DNA of 64,000 bases from JAGQVA01 sp033764335 (GTDB lineage: Bacteria; Bacteroidota; Bacteroidia; J057): contig JANRJC010000001.1 of NCBI GenBank assembly GCA_033764335.1, positions 62,001 to 126,000 on the forward strand, given 5' to 3'. Below, in pieces: positions 41,271 to 49,842 of this stretch; within the stretch, counting starts at the first letter, position 1, and every line of letters begins with the position of its first letter. The notes beneath the pieces are model-generated. The model saw nothing but the letters and a program-made list of their open reading frames with translations. It did no database searches and had not been told where the DNA came from. The translations under genes and the position numbers were made by a program.

Positions 41271-41933
41271 ATGGATTTTATTCAGATCGTATTTTGTACG
41301 ATTTGTGCGTATCTGATCGGTTCAATCCCTTGTGGTATCTGGATCGGTAAAATCTTTTACGGAATTGATATCCGGGATCACGGCACGGGAACCGCCTGCC
41401 ACATCAATATCTCCCGAATTATGGGTCCCAATTCCAGCCTGATTGTGCGAGTCCTTGATACGGTCAAGGGTTTTATGGCGGCAAATCTGGCGTTTTTTGT
41501 TTACAATCGTTACGGAATTTTTGCCGAGCTTGAATACCCTGTACTGACACTAAGCTTCGGTCTGGCAGCAGTTATGGGGCATATTTTCCCCGCTTTTGCT
41601 CGCTACCGGGGAGGTAAGGGCTTTCATGTAACACTCGGCGTGTTGGGAGCCGTCAACCCGGTGGCTACTGCCGTTTTTGCCCTTATCGCTTTGATCATAT
41701 TCCTTGCCTCCCGCTATCCAATCCTGGGGTATGTAGCCGCAGGCCTGGCGCTGCCCGTATTTGTCATCGCTACCCGAGGAGCTTATGGTTATATGCTCGT
41801 ACCTATGTATGTGTTTGCTACGGCCATTTTTATTATGCTTTTTATGACCCATCGGCAGGATTTGCTGGGAATTATCCATGGGAAAATTTTGCCTCAGGAT
41901 CACCTCTGGCCGCCGTTCCGGAGAAGGATCTAA
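41271..41933 (+). CDS. Divergent PlsY-like glycerol-3-phosphate acyltransferase
   Basis: 220 residues with five or more membrane segments. The PlsY skeleton is present: YLIGSIPCGIWIGKIFYGID, IFPAFARYRGGKGFHVTLGV (motif 2), and a closing MTHRQDLLGIIHGK. However motif 1, normally a near-invariant GSGNxGATN, reads GTGTACHINISRIMG, which loses the Ser/Asn phosphate-binding residues. PlsY transfers acyl from acyl-phosphate to glycerol-3-phosphate in phospholipid synthesis. The next gene is fabD, which fits a lipid context. Activity should not be assumed. Confidence 0.75.
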   Translation: MDFIQIVFCTICAYLIGSIPCGIWIGKIFYGIDIRDHGTGTACHINISRIMGPNSSLIVRVLDTVKGFMAANLAFFVYNRYGIFAELEYPVLTLSFGLAAVMGHIFPAFARYRGGKGFHVTLGVLGAVNPVATAVFALIALIIFLASRYPILGYVAAGLALPVFVIATRGAYGYMLVPMYVFATAIFIMLFMTHRQDLLGIIHGKILPQDHLWPPFRRRI

Positions 41934-41978
41934 TCCCCAACTCCTCTCATCTATTCACTCACTCATCACTTATCACTT

Positions 41979-42857
41979 ATGAAAGTACTTTTATTCCCCG
42001 GCCAGGGGTCTCAGTTTCCCGGAATGGGCAAAGATCTGTATCTGGCATCCGACGAGGCAAAAAGCCTGTTCCATACAGCCAATGAAGTATTGGGATTTGA
42101 TATTCAGGCGATTATGTTTGAGGGAACGGAAGAAGACCTCAAACGCACTTCCGTTACCCAACCTTCTATCTATATTCATTCGGTGATCGCGGCTCGGGTT
42201 CATGGGGTAATTGCCGATGCGGCCATGACCGCCGGGCACTCTCTCGGCGAATTTTCGGCCCTCACCGCCGCCGGCGCATTGAGCTTTGAAGACGGCCTCC
42301 GCCTTGTGGCTATTCGCGCCAACGCCATGCAAAAAGCTTGTGATATTCAGGAAAGTACCATGGCTGCCATCCTCGGAATGGACGATGCTGCCGTAGAAGA
42401 AATCTGCGCTTCTATTTACGATGTCGTCGTGCCGGCAAACTACAATACCATCGGTCAATTGGTTATCTCCGGTACGAAAAAGGGCATCGCTCAGGCTATT
42501 CAACTCGCCGAAGAAAAAGGTGCCCGCAGAGCCATTGAAATTCCCGTCAATGGAGCCTTTCACTCTCCGCTTATGGAACCTGCCCGGCTGGAACTGGCAG
42601 AGGGCATTGAAAAAACTACTTTTTTTGACGCAAAAATCCCTGTCTTTCAGAATGTTACGGCCAAACCTCATACGGAAAGGGAAGTCATTAAAACTAATTT
42701 GTTGAAACAACTTACCTCTCCGGTGAGATGGACTCAGACCATGCAGGCAATGATTGCTGCCGGTGCTGCGGAATTTATTGAAGTCGGGCCGGGCAATGTA
42801 CTTTCGGGTCTTGTGAAAAAAATTGACCGGAAAATACCCGTGAGCCAAGTGAGTTAA
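41979..42857 (+). CDS. fabD: Malonyl-CoA:ACP transacylase
   Basis: 292 residues. Loads malonyl groups on acyl carrier protein for fatty acid synthesis. Seen: LLFPGQGSQFPGMGKDLY (oxyanion Gln), nucleophile Ser in TAGHSLGEFSAL, the Arg in RANAMQKACD, and the catalytic His in GAFHSPLMEPA, plus EVGPGNVLSGLVKKI. All key residues are present and the length is typical. It follows the PlsY-like gene by 45 bases and ends 3 bases before the convergent SLC13 gene. Confidence 0.96.
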   Translation: MKVLLFPGQGSQFPGMGKDLYLASDEAKSLFHTANEVLGFDIQAIMFEGTEEDLKRTSVTQPSIYIHSVIAARVHGVIADAAMTAGHSLGEFSALTAAGALSFEDGLRLVAIRANAMQKACDIQESTMAAILGMDDAAVEEICASIYDVVVPANYNTIGQLVISGTKKGIAQAIQLAEEKGARRAIEIPVNGAFHSPLMEPARLELAEGIEKTTFFDAKIPVFQNVTAKPHTEREVIKTNLLKQLTSPVRWTQTMQAMIAAGAAEFIEVGPGNVLSGLVKKIDRKIPVSQVS

Positions 42858-42860
42858 TCC

Positions 42861-44642
42861 CTAAAAAGGATAAAAAATCGGTATCAGCCACGTTGCCAAT
42901 ATCCAGAAAATCACGCTTAGCCCTGCGCCTACTTTCGTAAAATCTTTAAACTGGTATCCTCCTACCCCATATACCATTGTATTACATTGGTAACCAATCG
43001 GTGTCATAAAACAGCATGAGGCCGCAATGGTTACAGCAATTAGAAACGGCATTGGCGAAAGGTCAAGGTGAGATGCTGTGGATATCGCAATAGGAGCCAG
43101 TAAGGCAGCCGTAGCATTATTAGACATTAATTCTGTCAACAGTGCTGTAATAATGTATAACCCGGAAACAATTGCAACGGGTCCAAACGCTCCAATAGTT
43201 TTTACCACAAATTCTGCAAGGATGGCGGAAAGACCCGTTTTTTCCATAGCCACGCCTAAACTCAATGCTCCTGCCAGCAAAAATATTACCTTCCAATCCA
43301 CCTCATCGTATAATTCTTTAACGGGAAGACAACCGGTGAGTACTAATAATATCGAAGCAATCAGGCTTCCACCTAGTATAGAAATCACTTCAAAAGTGGA
43401 CAACATTACTACGGCCAGAAGACTGCTTATGACAATGGCAAAGTTACGCCAGTTGACAGAGGTAGTTTTCATTTCCGTTAAAAACATAAACGGCTGGTAA
43501 TGAGAGGATTCCTCTTCTTTTAATTTGTCCAAGCGGTTGTTTTTTATTTCTACCAATACAACGTCCCCTGCCTTGAGTTTGGTTTCGGCTAATCGTTCCT
43601 GCACGATTTCCTCGCGGTGTTTAATGGCAAGAGGAATGGCGCGGTACCGGCGGCGGAAATCCACTTCGTCCAGCGTTTTCCCCTCAAAACGCGAGTTGGA
43701 AGTGATGATCAGTTCAACAAGGGAAGTATCTTTGGTGGAAAAATCGTGCGGACTGACGGTAAGTGTATTTTTAATACGGATGTTTTTATTGCCTTTCAGT
43801 GTATTTAGTTTTTCAATATCACAACGCACTTTCAAAACATCATTTTCTCGGAGAATAAAATCGCCGGTAGGAAGCGTGACCGACTCTGTGCCTCGTATAA
43901 CCTGGAGGATGTCCATTCCATATTCTGTAATCATGGGAGAACTCTGAATGGATTTATTAACCGAACGAGCTTCTTTTAGCAATTGAATTTCGGTAATATA
44001 ACTTCTTAGCGGAGTATTCTCGCTGTCCTTTAAAGTACGCCAGGGAAGCAGTCTTCGACCAATCACCGTCATGTATAAGATTCCTGTAACAACAAAAACC
44101 AAACCGATGGGAGTAAGGGTAAACATATCAAAACCCGGAAGCCCTTTCTGCCGGGCAATTCCATCAACGAGAATATTGGTAGAAGTGCCTATCAGCGTTG
44201 CCATACCTCCGAAAATAGATGCATAAGACAGGGGAATGAGGAATTTGCTGGCCGGTTTGCCAACCTCTTTGGCGGTCTGAAGAACCACCGGAATAAAAGC
44301 CGCAACTACCGGCGTATTATTGATAAACGCCGAGATAAGGGCTATGATACCCATCATTAGAATCATTCCCAGCGAAAAACTTCGTTTAAAAATTTGGGCA
44401 AAAAATACACCCACGGGTTTTAAAGCCCCGGTACGTGTCAATGCAGCACTGAGGATAAACATAAAAAGCACCGTAATAGTAGCGGGGTTACTAAAACCTT
44501 TCACCGCTTCTTCTGGGGAAAGAATTCCCACAAGAACCAATGCAGCCATAATCATGAGTGCAACGAGATCCACGCGCAGTTTTTCGGAGATAAAAAGGAT
44601 AAGAGAAGCAAGGATAATAATTCCCAATATAATGCTGTCCAT
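42861..44642 (-). CDS. SLC13-family permease with RCK/TrkA-C domains (likely sulfate or anion transporter)
   Basis: 593 residues. Two transmembrane halves carry the DASS/SLC13 signatures (FINNTPVVAAFIPVVLQTAK, SNPATITV; second half LMSNNATAALLAPIAI). Between them, at about 200-380, are two TrkA-C-type cytosolic domains (LPTGDFILRENDVLKVRCD, RYRAIPLAIKHREEIV, LKAGDVVLVEIK). This layout is common in bacterial sulfate permeases. The gene lies 48 bases after an Rrf2 regulator on the same strand, which supports control by sulfur or cysteine status. The exact anion cannot be read from sequence. Confidence 0.85.
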   Translation of the reverse strand: MDSIILGIIILASLILFISEKLRVDLVALMIMAALVLVGILSPEEAVKGFSNPATITVLFMFILSAALTRTGALKPVGVFFAQIFKRSFSLGMILMMGIIALISAFINNTPVVAAFIPVVLQTAKEVGKPASKFLIPLSYASIFGGMATLIGTSTNILVDGIARQKGLPGFDMFTLTPIGLVFVVTGILYMTVIGRRLLPWRTLKDSENTPLRSYITEIQLLKEARSVNKSIQSSPMITEYGMDILQVIRGTESVTLPTGDFILRENDVLKVRCDIEKLNTLKGNKNIRIKNTLTVSPHDFSTKDTSLVELIITSNSRFEGKTLDEVDFRRRYRAIPLAIKHREEIVQERLAETKLKAGDVVLVEIKNNRLDKLKEEESSHYQPFMFLTEMKTTSVNWRNFAIVISSLLAVVMLSTFEVISILGGSLIASILLVLTGCLPVKELYDEVDWKVIFLLAGALSLGVAMEKTGLSAILAEFVVKTIGAFGPVAIVSGLYIITALLTELMSNNATAALLAPIAISTASHLDLSPMPFLIAVTIAASCCFMTPIGYQCNTMVYGVGGYQFKDFTKVGAGLSVIFWILATWLIPIFYPF

Positions 44643-44690
44643 TTTTAAATCAATAATTCCTGTGGGATGAGTAGAGTTTTTGTTAAAAAA

Positions 44691-45128
44691 TTATATTTTT
44701 TTAAGAACATTATCTTCTTGGTCAACCAATTCGCGCAGGCTATATCCTTTCAAAATCCTGACCGTTGTTTCTCTTACTTCCTGAAAAGCTTTCCGGATCG
44801 AACATACATCTTCATCTTTACACTCCTCACACCGCTCATAAAACCGGTAAGTAACACAGGGCAACAAGGCGATTGGGCCGTCGAGTACTCGCATTACATC
44901 AGCTATATTTATAGCTGACGGATCTTTCCGGAGATAATATCCGCCGCCGGCTCCTTTTTTGCTGCCGAGAAACCCCGCCCGTTTCATTTCAAGTAAAATC
45001 GTCTCCAAAAACTTGAGCGGAATGTTTTCGGATTCCGCAATCTGGCTGATTAAAATAGGTCCCTTCGTATATTCTCGGGTAAGATACAGCAATGCATTTA
45101 GGGCATATTTAGATTTTTTGGATATCAT
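44691..45128 (-). CDS. Rrf2-family transcriptional regulator
   Basis: 145 residues. Winged helix-turn-helix at the N-terminus (MISKKSKYALNALLYLTREY, ILISQIAESENIPLKFLETI, GAGGGYYLRKDP) and four Cys in LPCVTYRFYERCEECKDEDVC that resemble the cluster-binding or sulfur-sensing region of IscR/CymR relatives, though with different spacing. Rrf2 proteins sense iron-sulfur clusters, redox or cysteine precursors. A symmetrical 17-base site lies 20 bases upstream (45149-45165), so self-control is likely. It heads an operon with the SLC13 permease. Confidence 0.9.
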   Translation of the reverse strand: MISKKSKYALNALLYLTREYTKGPILISQIAESENIPLKFLETILLEMKRAGFLGSKKGAGGGYYLRKDPSAINIADVMRVLDGPIALLPCVTYRFYERCEECKDEDVCSIRKAFQEVRETTVRILKGYSLRELVDQEDNVLKKI

Positions 45129-45148
45129 TCGCGAATCTATATAAAAAA

Positions 45149-45165
45149 TCTATCAAGTAGATAGA
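45149..45165 (-). promoter_or_regulatory. Candidate Rrf2 operator
   Basis: Perfect 6-bp inverted repeat tctatc/gataga with a 5-base spacer (aagta) in an AT-rich tract 21 bases before the Rrf2 start codon. Position and symmetry suit an autoregulatory site. Only this one copy is seen in the window. Confidence 0.5.
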
Positions 45166-45233
45166 CTATGTTAGAAATTGACCAAAAATTAAACCAAACC
45201 GCATCATTTTCAGTTTAACCGGGAGAAATAAAT

Positions 45234-45860
45234 TTATTGAAAACGAATGGCTACCCGGGCGAATTCGCCTTTTTCAACAAGTTGGTTGGCATTTCTGTCT
45301 ATAAAAATGACCAGATAAACATTGTCCGAGGTCCATTTTTTTACTGGAATCCTTTTCCCATCAAAATCAAACTGGTTGACGGTCCAGGAAAGTTCGAGAA
45401 GGCCTCCGGTACCCTCGGAAAGCAGGTCACAGCGCGAACTTTCGTCAAGGGAATAGTAGAGGTAATGATGAGCATTTTTTTCATCCACGTAAAGGTATCC
45501 GCCTTCATAAGGGCCAGCAAGACCTGTACCGGGCTGGAAATAAGAAATCTGACTGGTGCGCACTCCTGATTGAAGTTCGGACATATCTTTGGGTTGAGAA
45601 AAAGCGGCAACTTGGGTTATGCCGTAAAGCCCTTTACTTGTATTGTATTCTGCGTTAAGAAACTGAATCGAAAACGCCCCTTTTTTCAGTGGTACCGCGT
45701 TATATTCTTCATCGAGATGAAATACACTGTTTCCCTGAACGATCCGCATGCCTTTGGCATGAAAGCCTTCGGAAGAGGAAGTAGTTGTTTTGGTTGATTT
45801 ACAAGCATTCAGAGCAATAATTGCTAGAATCACTGTGAGAATAATTAGTTTATTTTTCAT
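45234..45860 (-). CDS. Small lipoprotein, unrecognised
   Basis: 208 residues. The lipobox is in AIIALNAC. After a Lys/Thr/Ser tether the body is beta-rich (GMRIVQGNSVFHLDEEYNAV, FSIQFLNAEYNTSKG, GGYLYVDEKNAHHYLYYSLD) and ends DNVYLVIFIDRNANQLVEKG, with an EF-hand-like DRNANQLVEKGE stretch. I do not recognise a family. It lies between the SET-domain gene's terminator and the Rrf2 gene, on its own transcript. Confidence 0.6.
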   Translation of the reverse strand: MKNKLIILTVILAIIALNACKSTKTTTSSSEGFHAKGMRIVQGNSVFHLDEEYNAVPLKKGAFSIQFLNAEYNTSKGLYGITQVAAFSQPKDMSELQSGVRTSQISYFQPGTGLAGPYEGGYLYVDEKNAHHYLYYSLDESSRCDLLSEGTGGLLELSWTVNQFDFDGKRIPVKKWTSDNVYLVIFIDRNANQLVEKGEFARVAIRFQ

Positions 45861-45940
45861 TGTTGTTGTGTTTGGTGTGAAGATAAAAGATTAACGACAA
45901 ATTCATCCGGATTTTTATTTCATAATCCGGAAACGCAAAA

Positions 45941-45976
45941 AAAACCGGCAGAAGTCAGACTCCTTCTGCCGGTTTT
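45941..45976 (-). terminator. Rho-independent terminator of the SET-domain gene
   Basis: Perfect 14-bp inverted repeat (45941-45954 and 45963-45976), 8-base loop. On the minus strand the stem ends in a T-run (45937-45944 are A on the plus strand). It lies 18 bases after the stop of the SET gene. Confidence 0.92.
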
Positions 45977-45993
45977 AAAAGTATTCTCAGGCC

Positions 45994-46596
45994 TTAGGCT
46001 TTTTTGACCATTTGACCATTAAAGTGGTTGGTAGTCAGCGACTCCATGTGTCTTTTGCCAGCGACTATATCCATGACTTTTTGCCAGTCGGTTTCATTGA
46101 TCAGATTCCGAAGAGGCTGCTCCACCCGCACGACATCGGGCATCACTGCCAGAATTGTTTTATCCCATTCTTTTCCATAACGCAGCAGATCATCCGGGTA
46201 AACTATTTTGCGTTCGGTTCCTTCATCAAAGGGAATAAAAGGCTCGGTCACGTTTAAATATCCATAATCGTCGGTAAGTTCTTCTCCGGGCTGGATATCG
46301 CGGATAGCAATCTCAAATTCGTAAGGTGTGGTAAAACAATTGGGACGAAAGCTGTGATTTACAAAACGGGCATAATCCCAGCAGAGGATAAAATCCCCCT
46401 TTTGGTTTCTGAAACAGTATTTGTCAATCTGTTCCCAGTAGATTTCTCCTAAACGCTCTACCTCTGTCTGTGGTATTACCCGGTCGAGCGCATCTAACGC
46501 CCAGGTAATCGTGCCCTTCGGGATAAACTCTTTGGCGAATACCCCAAAGCCAATTTCATCGTTGATGAATTTTAGTTCTGTGCCAGGATGCATCAT
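45994..46596 (-). CDS. SET-domain protein (putative lysine methyltransferase)
   Basis: 200 residues. Typical SET motifs: GFGVFAKEFIPKGTI (start of the domain), the AdoMet/knot motif FVNHSFRPNC and GEELTDDYGY. A long C-terminal extension (about 75 residues, including NETDWQKVMDIVAGK) follows. Post-SET Cys residues are absent. SET proteins methylate Lys of proteins; bacterial members with an unknown target occur sporadically. No chromatin-like gene is near. Two start Met at 46596 and 46593 cannot be told apart. It lies downstream of copA behind a terminator-like hairpin. Confidence 0.8.
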   Translation of the reverse strand: MMHPGTELKFINDEIGFGVFAKEFIPKGTITWALDALDRVIPQTEVERLGEIYWEQIDKYCFRNQKGDFILCWDYARFVNHSFRPNCFTTPYEFEIAIRDIQPGEELTDDYGYLNVTEPFIPFDEGTERKIVYPDDLLRYGKEWDKTILAVMPDVVRVEQPLRNLINETDWQKVMDIVAGKRHMESLTTNHFNGQMVKKA

Positions 46597-46650
46597 AATG
46601 TTGAGATACTTTGGAAATTAAATGGTTTCATTGATTTGGATATTACGAAT

Positions 46651-46678
46651 AAAAAAAAACCGCCCCGCAGGTTTGCGG
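46651..46678 (-). terminator. Terminator-like hairpin between copA and the SET gene
   Basis: On the minus strand: stem ccgca/tgcgg (46665-46678) with a 4-base loop, then 5 G/C bases and a run of nine T (A on the plus strand at 46651-46659). It lies 95 bases after the copA stop. Confidence 0.55.
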
Positions 46679-46773
46679 AAGAGGGTAATTCTTTGGGAGA
46701 GTTTCTATCAAGACGGAAGCCTGACCAACCCGGATCAAACTTCCATATAAGTGGGAATTTCACCAGTTGAATG

Positions 46774-48864
46774 CTACGGTCTTACGCGCAAACGAAGGGA
46801 GTTCCCGATGACAACCACATCTGACATAGCCATGGTAAATGCACCGATAATGGGACTAAGAAAGCCGGTCGCTGCCAGTGGTATGGCCAGCACATTGTAG
46901 AAAAAGGCCCAAAAGAGGTTTTGCCGAATCGTCTTTACGGTTAGTTGACTGGTTCGGTAAAGTTCTTCAATCAGGGTCAGATGATCACCCAGCAATACAA
47001 TCTGTGCAGACTGTATTGCCGCCGCAGTTGCTTTACCCAGAGAAACGCCGACGGTAGCCCTCGCCAATGCAGGAGCATCATTGATACCATCGCCCACCAT
47101 CGCCGTGGGTTTTTCTCGGGAAAATTTTTCAATTAGTGCCAGTTTGGCCTCGGGAAGTTGTTCGCTGTATATATTTTTTATTCCTAAAAGGTCTGCTACC
47201 TGTTGACATTTTTCCTTTTTATCGCCACTAACCAAAACGGTTTCCACTCCTTTTTCATGCAAAAATTGGATCAGTTCTGCTGCCCCCGGCCGAATCTCAT
47301 CGGCCAAGTCCACCGAGGCAAGGAGTTTTCCGTTTTCGATTAGGTAAAGATCATGGCTGAGATCGTTTGTAAGCCCGGTTGCAATTCGGAATGAGCCTAG
47401 TTGATATTGGTTTCCCTGACGGTCTGTTGCCGCCATTCCCAACCCTTTCTGCTCTGTAACTTCGCGCATAAACAACGGTTTTACTCCTGCCAGTGCTTTT
47501 ACGAGGGAACGAGCGATCGGATGGGTCGAGTTTCTTTCGATTCCGGCGAGGATTTTTTCCACGTTTTCCCGGTTTTCCTCTTCACAATTGAGCGATTTTA
47601 TCGAAAAAGCCCCCGTAGTAAGCGTACCGGTTTTGTCAAATACAATTCTTTTTACCTCATGAAATGCTGCGAGGGTTCTGCCTCCTTTTACAAGGATTCC
47701 TTTACGGGAAGCCCTTCCTACGCCTACAATTACCGCAGTAGGTGTCGCAAGCCCCATCGCACACGGGCAGGAAATCACCAGTACCGCCACGCTTTGAATG
47801 ATCGCTGCCTGAATCGAAACATCAAATACTCCATAAGCTAATAGAAAAGTCAAGGCCGCAATGCACAAGACAACCGGTACAAAAACGGCACTGATTTTAT
47901 CGGCCAGTTGTTGTATTTCCGGCTTTTCGGCCTGCGCTTTGCGCACAAGGTCTATCATACGATTGAGTACGGTCTTAGGGCCTACTTCCGTAGCGGCCAT
48001 TCGCACCGGCCCTGAGACCAGTACTGACCCTGACATTACAGGATCCCCTGGCGATTTAAATACCGGTAAACTTTCGCCCGTGAGCATGGATTCATCCGTT
48101 TCGCCGGTTCCGGCCAGAATCTCACCATCCACCGGGATTCGATCCCCTGCATGAATCGCCAACTGATCACCTGGGCGAATCAGGCCCGCATCTACCATTA
48201 CCATTACTTCCTGCCCTTTTTCAAAAATAACTTTACGCGCTTTTTCCGGTTGAAGCCGGACAAGTGCTTCGATGGCTGAGGTGGTCTTTTTTACCGCCCG
48301 ATGTTCCATTACATTTCCCAGCAACACAATGGTAATAATACTGGCAGATGTCTCATAAAAAAGAAAATCATTCCCCAGGTTCATCAGCGTGCCATACAAA
48401 CTATAAAAAAAGGCAGCGGCAGCGCCTAAGGTGATTAATACATCCATATTAGGGACACCCGTGCGCAGGGAGCGAAAGCCACTCAAACCAAAATGATACA
48501 TCCCTACGACAAAAACCGGAAACGTCAGCCCCAGTTGTACCCAGGGATTATGAAGGATATGCCAGGAGACAAACATGTGAAGAAGCAAGGGCGTTGTAAA
48601 AATCAGACAAAAAAGAAAATACCTTTCGATGTCGGAAAATCCTTTTTTTTCTACCGACTCTTCCCCCATGACTTTATAACCCAGCCGCTCAATACCATCA
48701 ATCAATGCGGGCACGCTCTCTTCTTCATTTGTCTCAAAGATTACAGACTCCTCCGCAAAATTCACCATTACAGACTCCATGCCCTCTTTTTCCAGATATT
48801 TTTGAATACCCAGCGCACAATTGGTACATGTCATTCCTTTAACAGCAAGCTCTACCTGTTTCAT
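46774..48864 (-). CDS. copA: Copper-translocating P-type ATPase (CopA-like, PIB-type)
   Basis: 696 residues. An N-terminal heavy-metal domain with GMTCTNC is followed by eight predicted membrane segments, the transduction motif GESLPVFK (A-domain TGES), the ion-binding CPC in VISCPCAMGLATP, the phosphorylation motif DKTGTLTTG, the His-Pro of STHPIARS and the hinge VGDGINDAPALA. NxxxxxxxGxxxxxxN-type residues in the last helices support Cu(I). It pumps copper from the cytoplasm to the periplasm. No copper regulator is next to it, and its promoter lies in 48865-49074 shared with the DUF1573 gene. Confidence 0.95.
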   Translation of the reverse strand: MKQVELAVKGMTCTNCALGIQKYLEKEGMESVMVNFAEESVIFETNEEESVPALIDGIERLGYKVMGEESVEKKGFSDIERYFLFCLIFTTPLLLHMFVSWHILHNPWVQLGLTFPVFVVGMYHFGLSGFRSLRTGVPNMDVLITLGAAAAFFYSLYGTLMNLGNDFLFYETSASIITIVLLGNVMEHRAVKKTTSAIEALVRLQPEKARKVIFEKGQEVMVMVDAGLIRPGDQLAIHAGDRIPVDGEILAGTGETDESMLTGESLPVFKSPGDPVMSGSVLVSGPVRMAATEVGPKTVLNRMIDLVRKAQAEKPEIQQLADKISAVFVPVVLCIAALTFLLAYGVFDVSIQAAIIQSVAVLVISCPCAMGLATPTAVIVGVGRASRKGILVKGGRTLAAFHEVKRIVFDKTGTLTTGAFSIKSLNCEEENRENVEKILAGIERNSTHPIARSLVKALAGVKPLFMREVTEQKGLGMAATDRQGNQYQLGSFRIATGLTNDLSHDLYLIENGKLLASVDLADEIRPGAAELIQFLHEKGVETVLVSGDKKEKCQQVADLLGIKNIYSEQLPEAKLALIEKFSREKPTAMVGDGINDAPALARATVGVSLGKATAAAIQSAQIVLLGDHLTLIEELYRTSQLTVKTIRQNLFWAFFYNVLAIPLAATGFLSPIIGAFTMAMSDVVVIGNSLRLRVRP

Positions 48865-49074
48865 GTCTCGTACTTTCTTTCTTCCGGAAAGACGGTGAAA
48901 TATAATACAATTCTCTATTCAAGCAACAAATGTAAATCAATTGAATGGACAAATGACAACAGTTTCTAAATGTTATACGTTTTAAGTACGAGTTTCAACA
49001 CCCGATGTTGATTCCGGATTGTATTTATTCCGTTTTTTTAGTTTTTTAGAGGGATATTTTTAACGATTTATATC

Positions 49075-49839
49075 ATGAAACAGTTGCATATTAAAACGCT
49101 TACCGTATTTTTATTTTCCATCGTTTTCCTCGGAGGGGCGAATGTTTTTGCGCAGGACGCTGAAAAAACGAATGTGAAAAAAGAATTAAATCAGGTGATG
49201 AAGGATTTGCCTGAGGACGTTCAGATTCAGATTCTTCGTTATGCCCAGCGCAAACGCGATGCCTTGAAAGCGGCTCAGGTCAAACAGGCGGAAACCGAAG
49301 CTAAAATGGCCACGACCCCCGAGGTTCAACCTCAGCAGGAAATCGCGGCTCCGCAGCCGAAACCCGCACAGCCTGCGGCTGTGGAAGTAGCGGCTCCTAC
49401 GCCCGCACTTTCTCCCGCCGCTGCGGAAACTCCTGCTGCTCCTAAACCACCGGTACCTGCTGTTCCTAATTATATTCAGGAGGCTCAGCAAATGGCAGAA
49501 ACCCAGATTCAATTTGAAAATGAGGGATTTAACTACAACAAAGTCGAAACCGGCGCAGTTGTCACTCACACTTTCAAATTTAAAAATACCGGAACAGAGC
49601 CACTGAAACTTACCCGCGTAAAAGCCAGTTGTGGCTGTACCACGCCTAAATGGTCACAAGAAGCCGTACAACCCGGAGCCGAAGGGTTTATTGATGTGTC
49701 TTTCAACACCGCCGGTAAAGTGGGCGTACAGACCAAAACCATTACCGTAACCGGTAATTTCCCCGGCAACAATAAAGTGCTACGTATTACCGGTGAAGTA
49801 CTTCCCAAAGAAGCTACTCCTGCACCGGACGGAAAATAA
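49075..49839 (+). CDS. DUF1573 exported protein with Ala/Pro linker
   Basis: 254 residues. Signal peptide MKQLHIKTLTVFLFSIVFL (cleavage near VFAQ, no lipobox) is followed by a short helical domain, then a ~70-residue Ala/Pro-rich linker (APQPKPAQPAAVEVAAPTP) and one DUF1573 domain with RVKASCGCTTPKWSQ. The domain is close to that of the lipoprotein at 37496-38035 (shared HTFKFKNTGTEPLKLTRVKA), so the two are paralogues with different anchoring. Role unknown. It is divergent from copA and convergent to the PHP gene, whose end is 3 bases away. Confidence 0.88.
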   Translation: MKQLHIKTLTVFLFSIVFLGGANVFAQDAEKTNVKKELNQVMKDLPEDVQIQILRYAQRKRDALKAAQVKQAETEAKMATTPEVQPQQEIAAPQPKPAQPAAVEVAAPTPALSPAAAETPAAPKPPVPAVPNYIQEAQQMAETQIQFENEGFNYNKVETGAVVTHTFKFKNTGTEPLKLTRVKASCGCTTPKWSQEAVQPGAEGFIDVSFNTAGKVGVQTKTITVTGNFPGNNKVLRITGEVLPKEATPAPDGK

Positions 49840-49842
49840 TTT

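Noticed and set aside
41991..42848. Long open frame antisense to fabD
   Set aside because: Opposite to a fully conserved gene with all catalytic residues, composition typical of a shadow frame (His, Phe, Arg rich), and no family pattern.
46625..46770. Riboswitch (cobalamin or RFN type) on the minus strand
   Set aside because: Only a short ggtgaaattccc segment resembles them. The CCGCCACTGT-like and 3' boxes of cobalamin and the AGCCCGCGAGCG-type boxes of RFN are absent, and neither neighbour is a vitamin gene.
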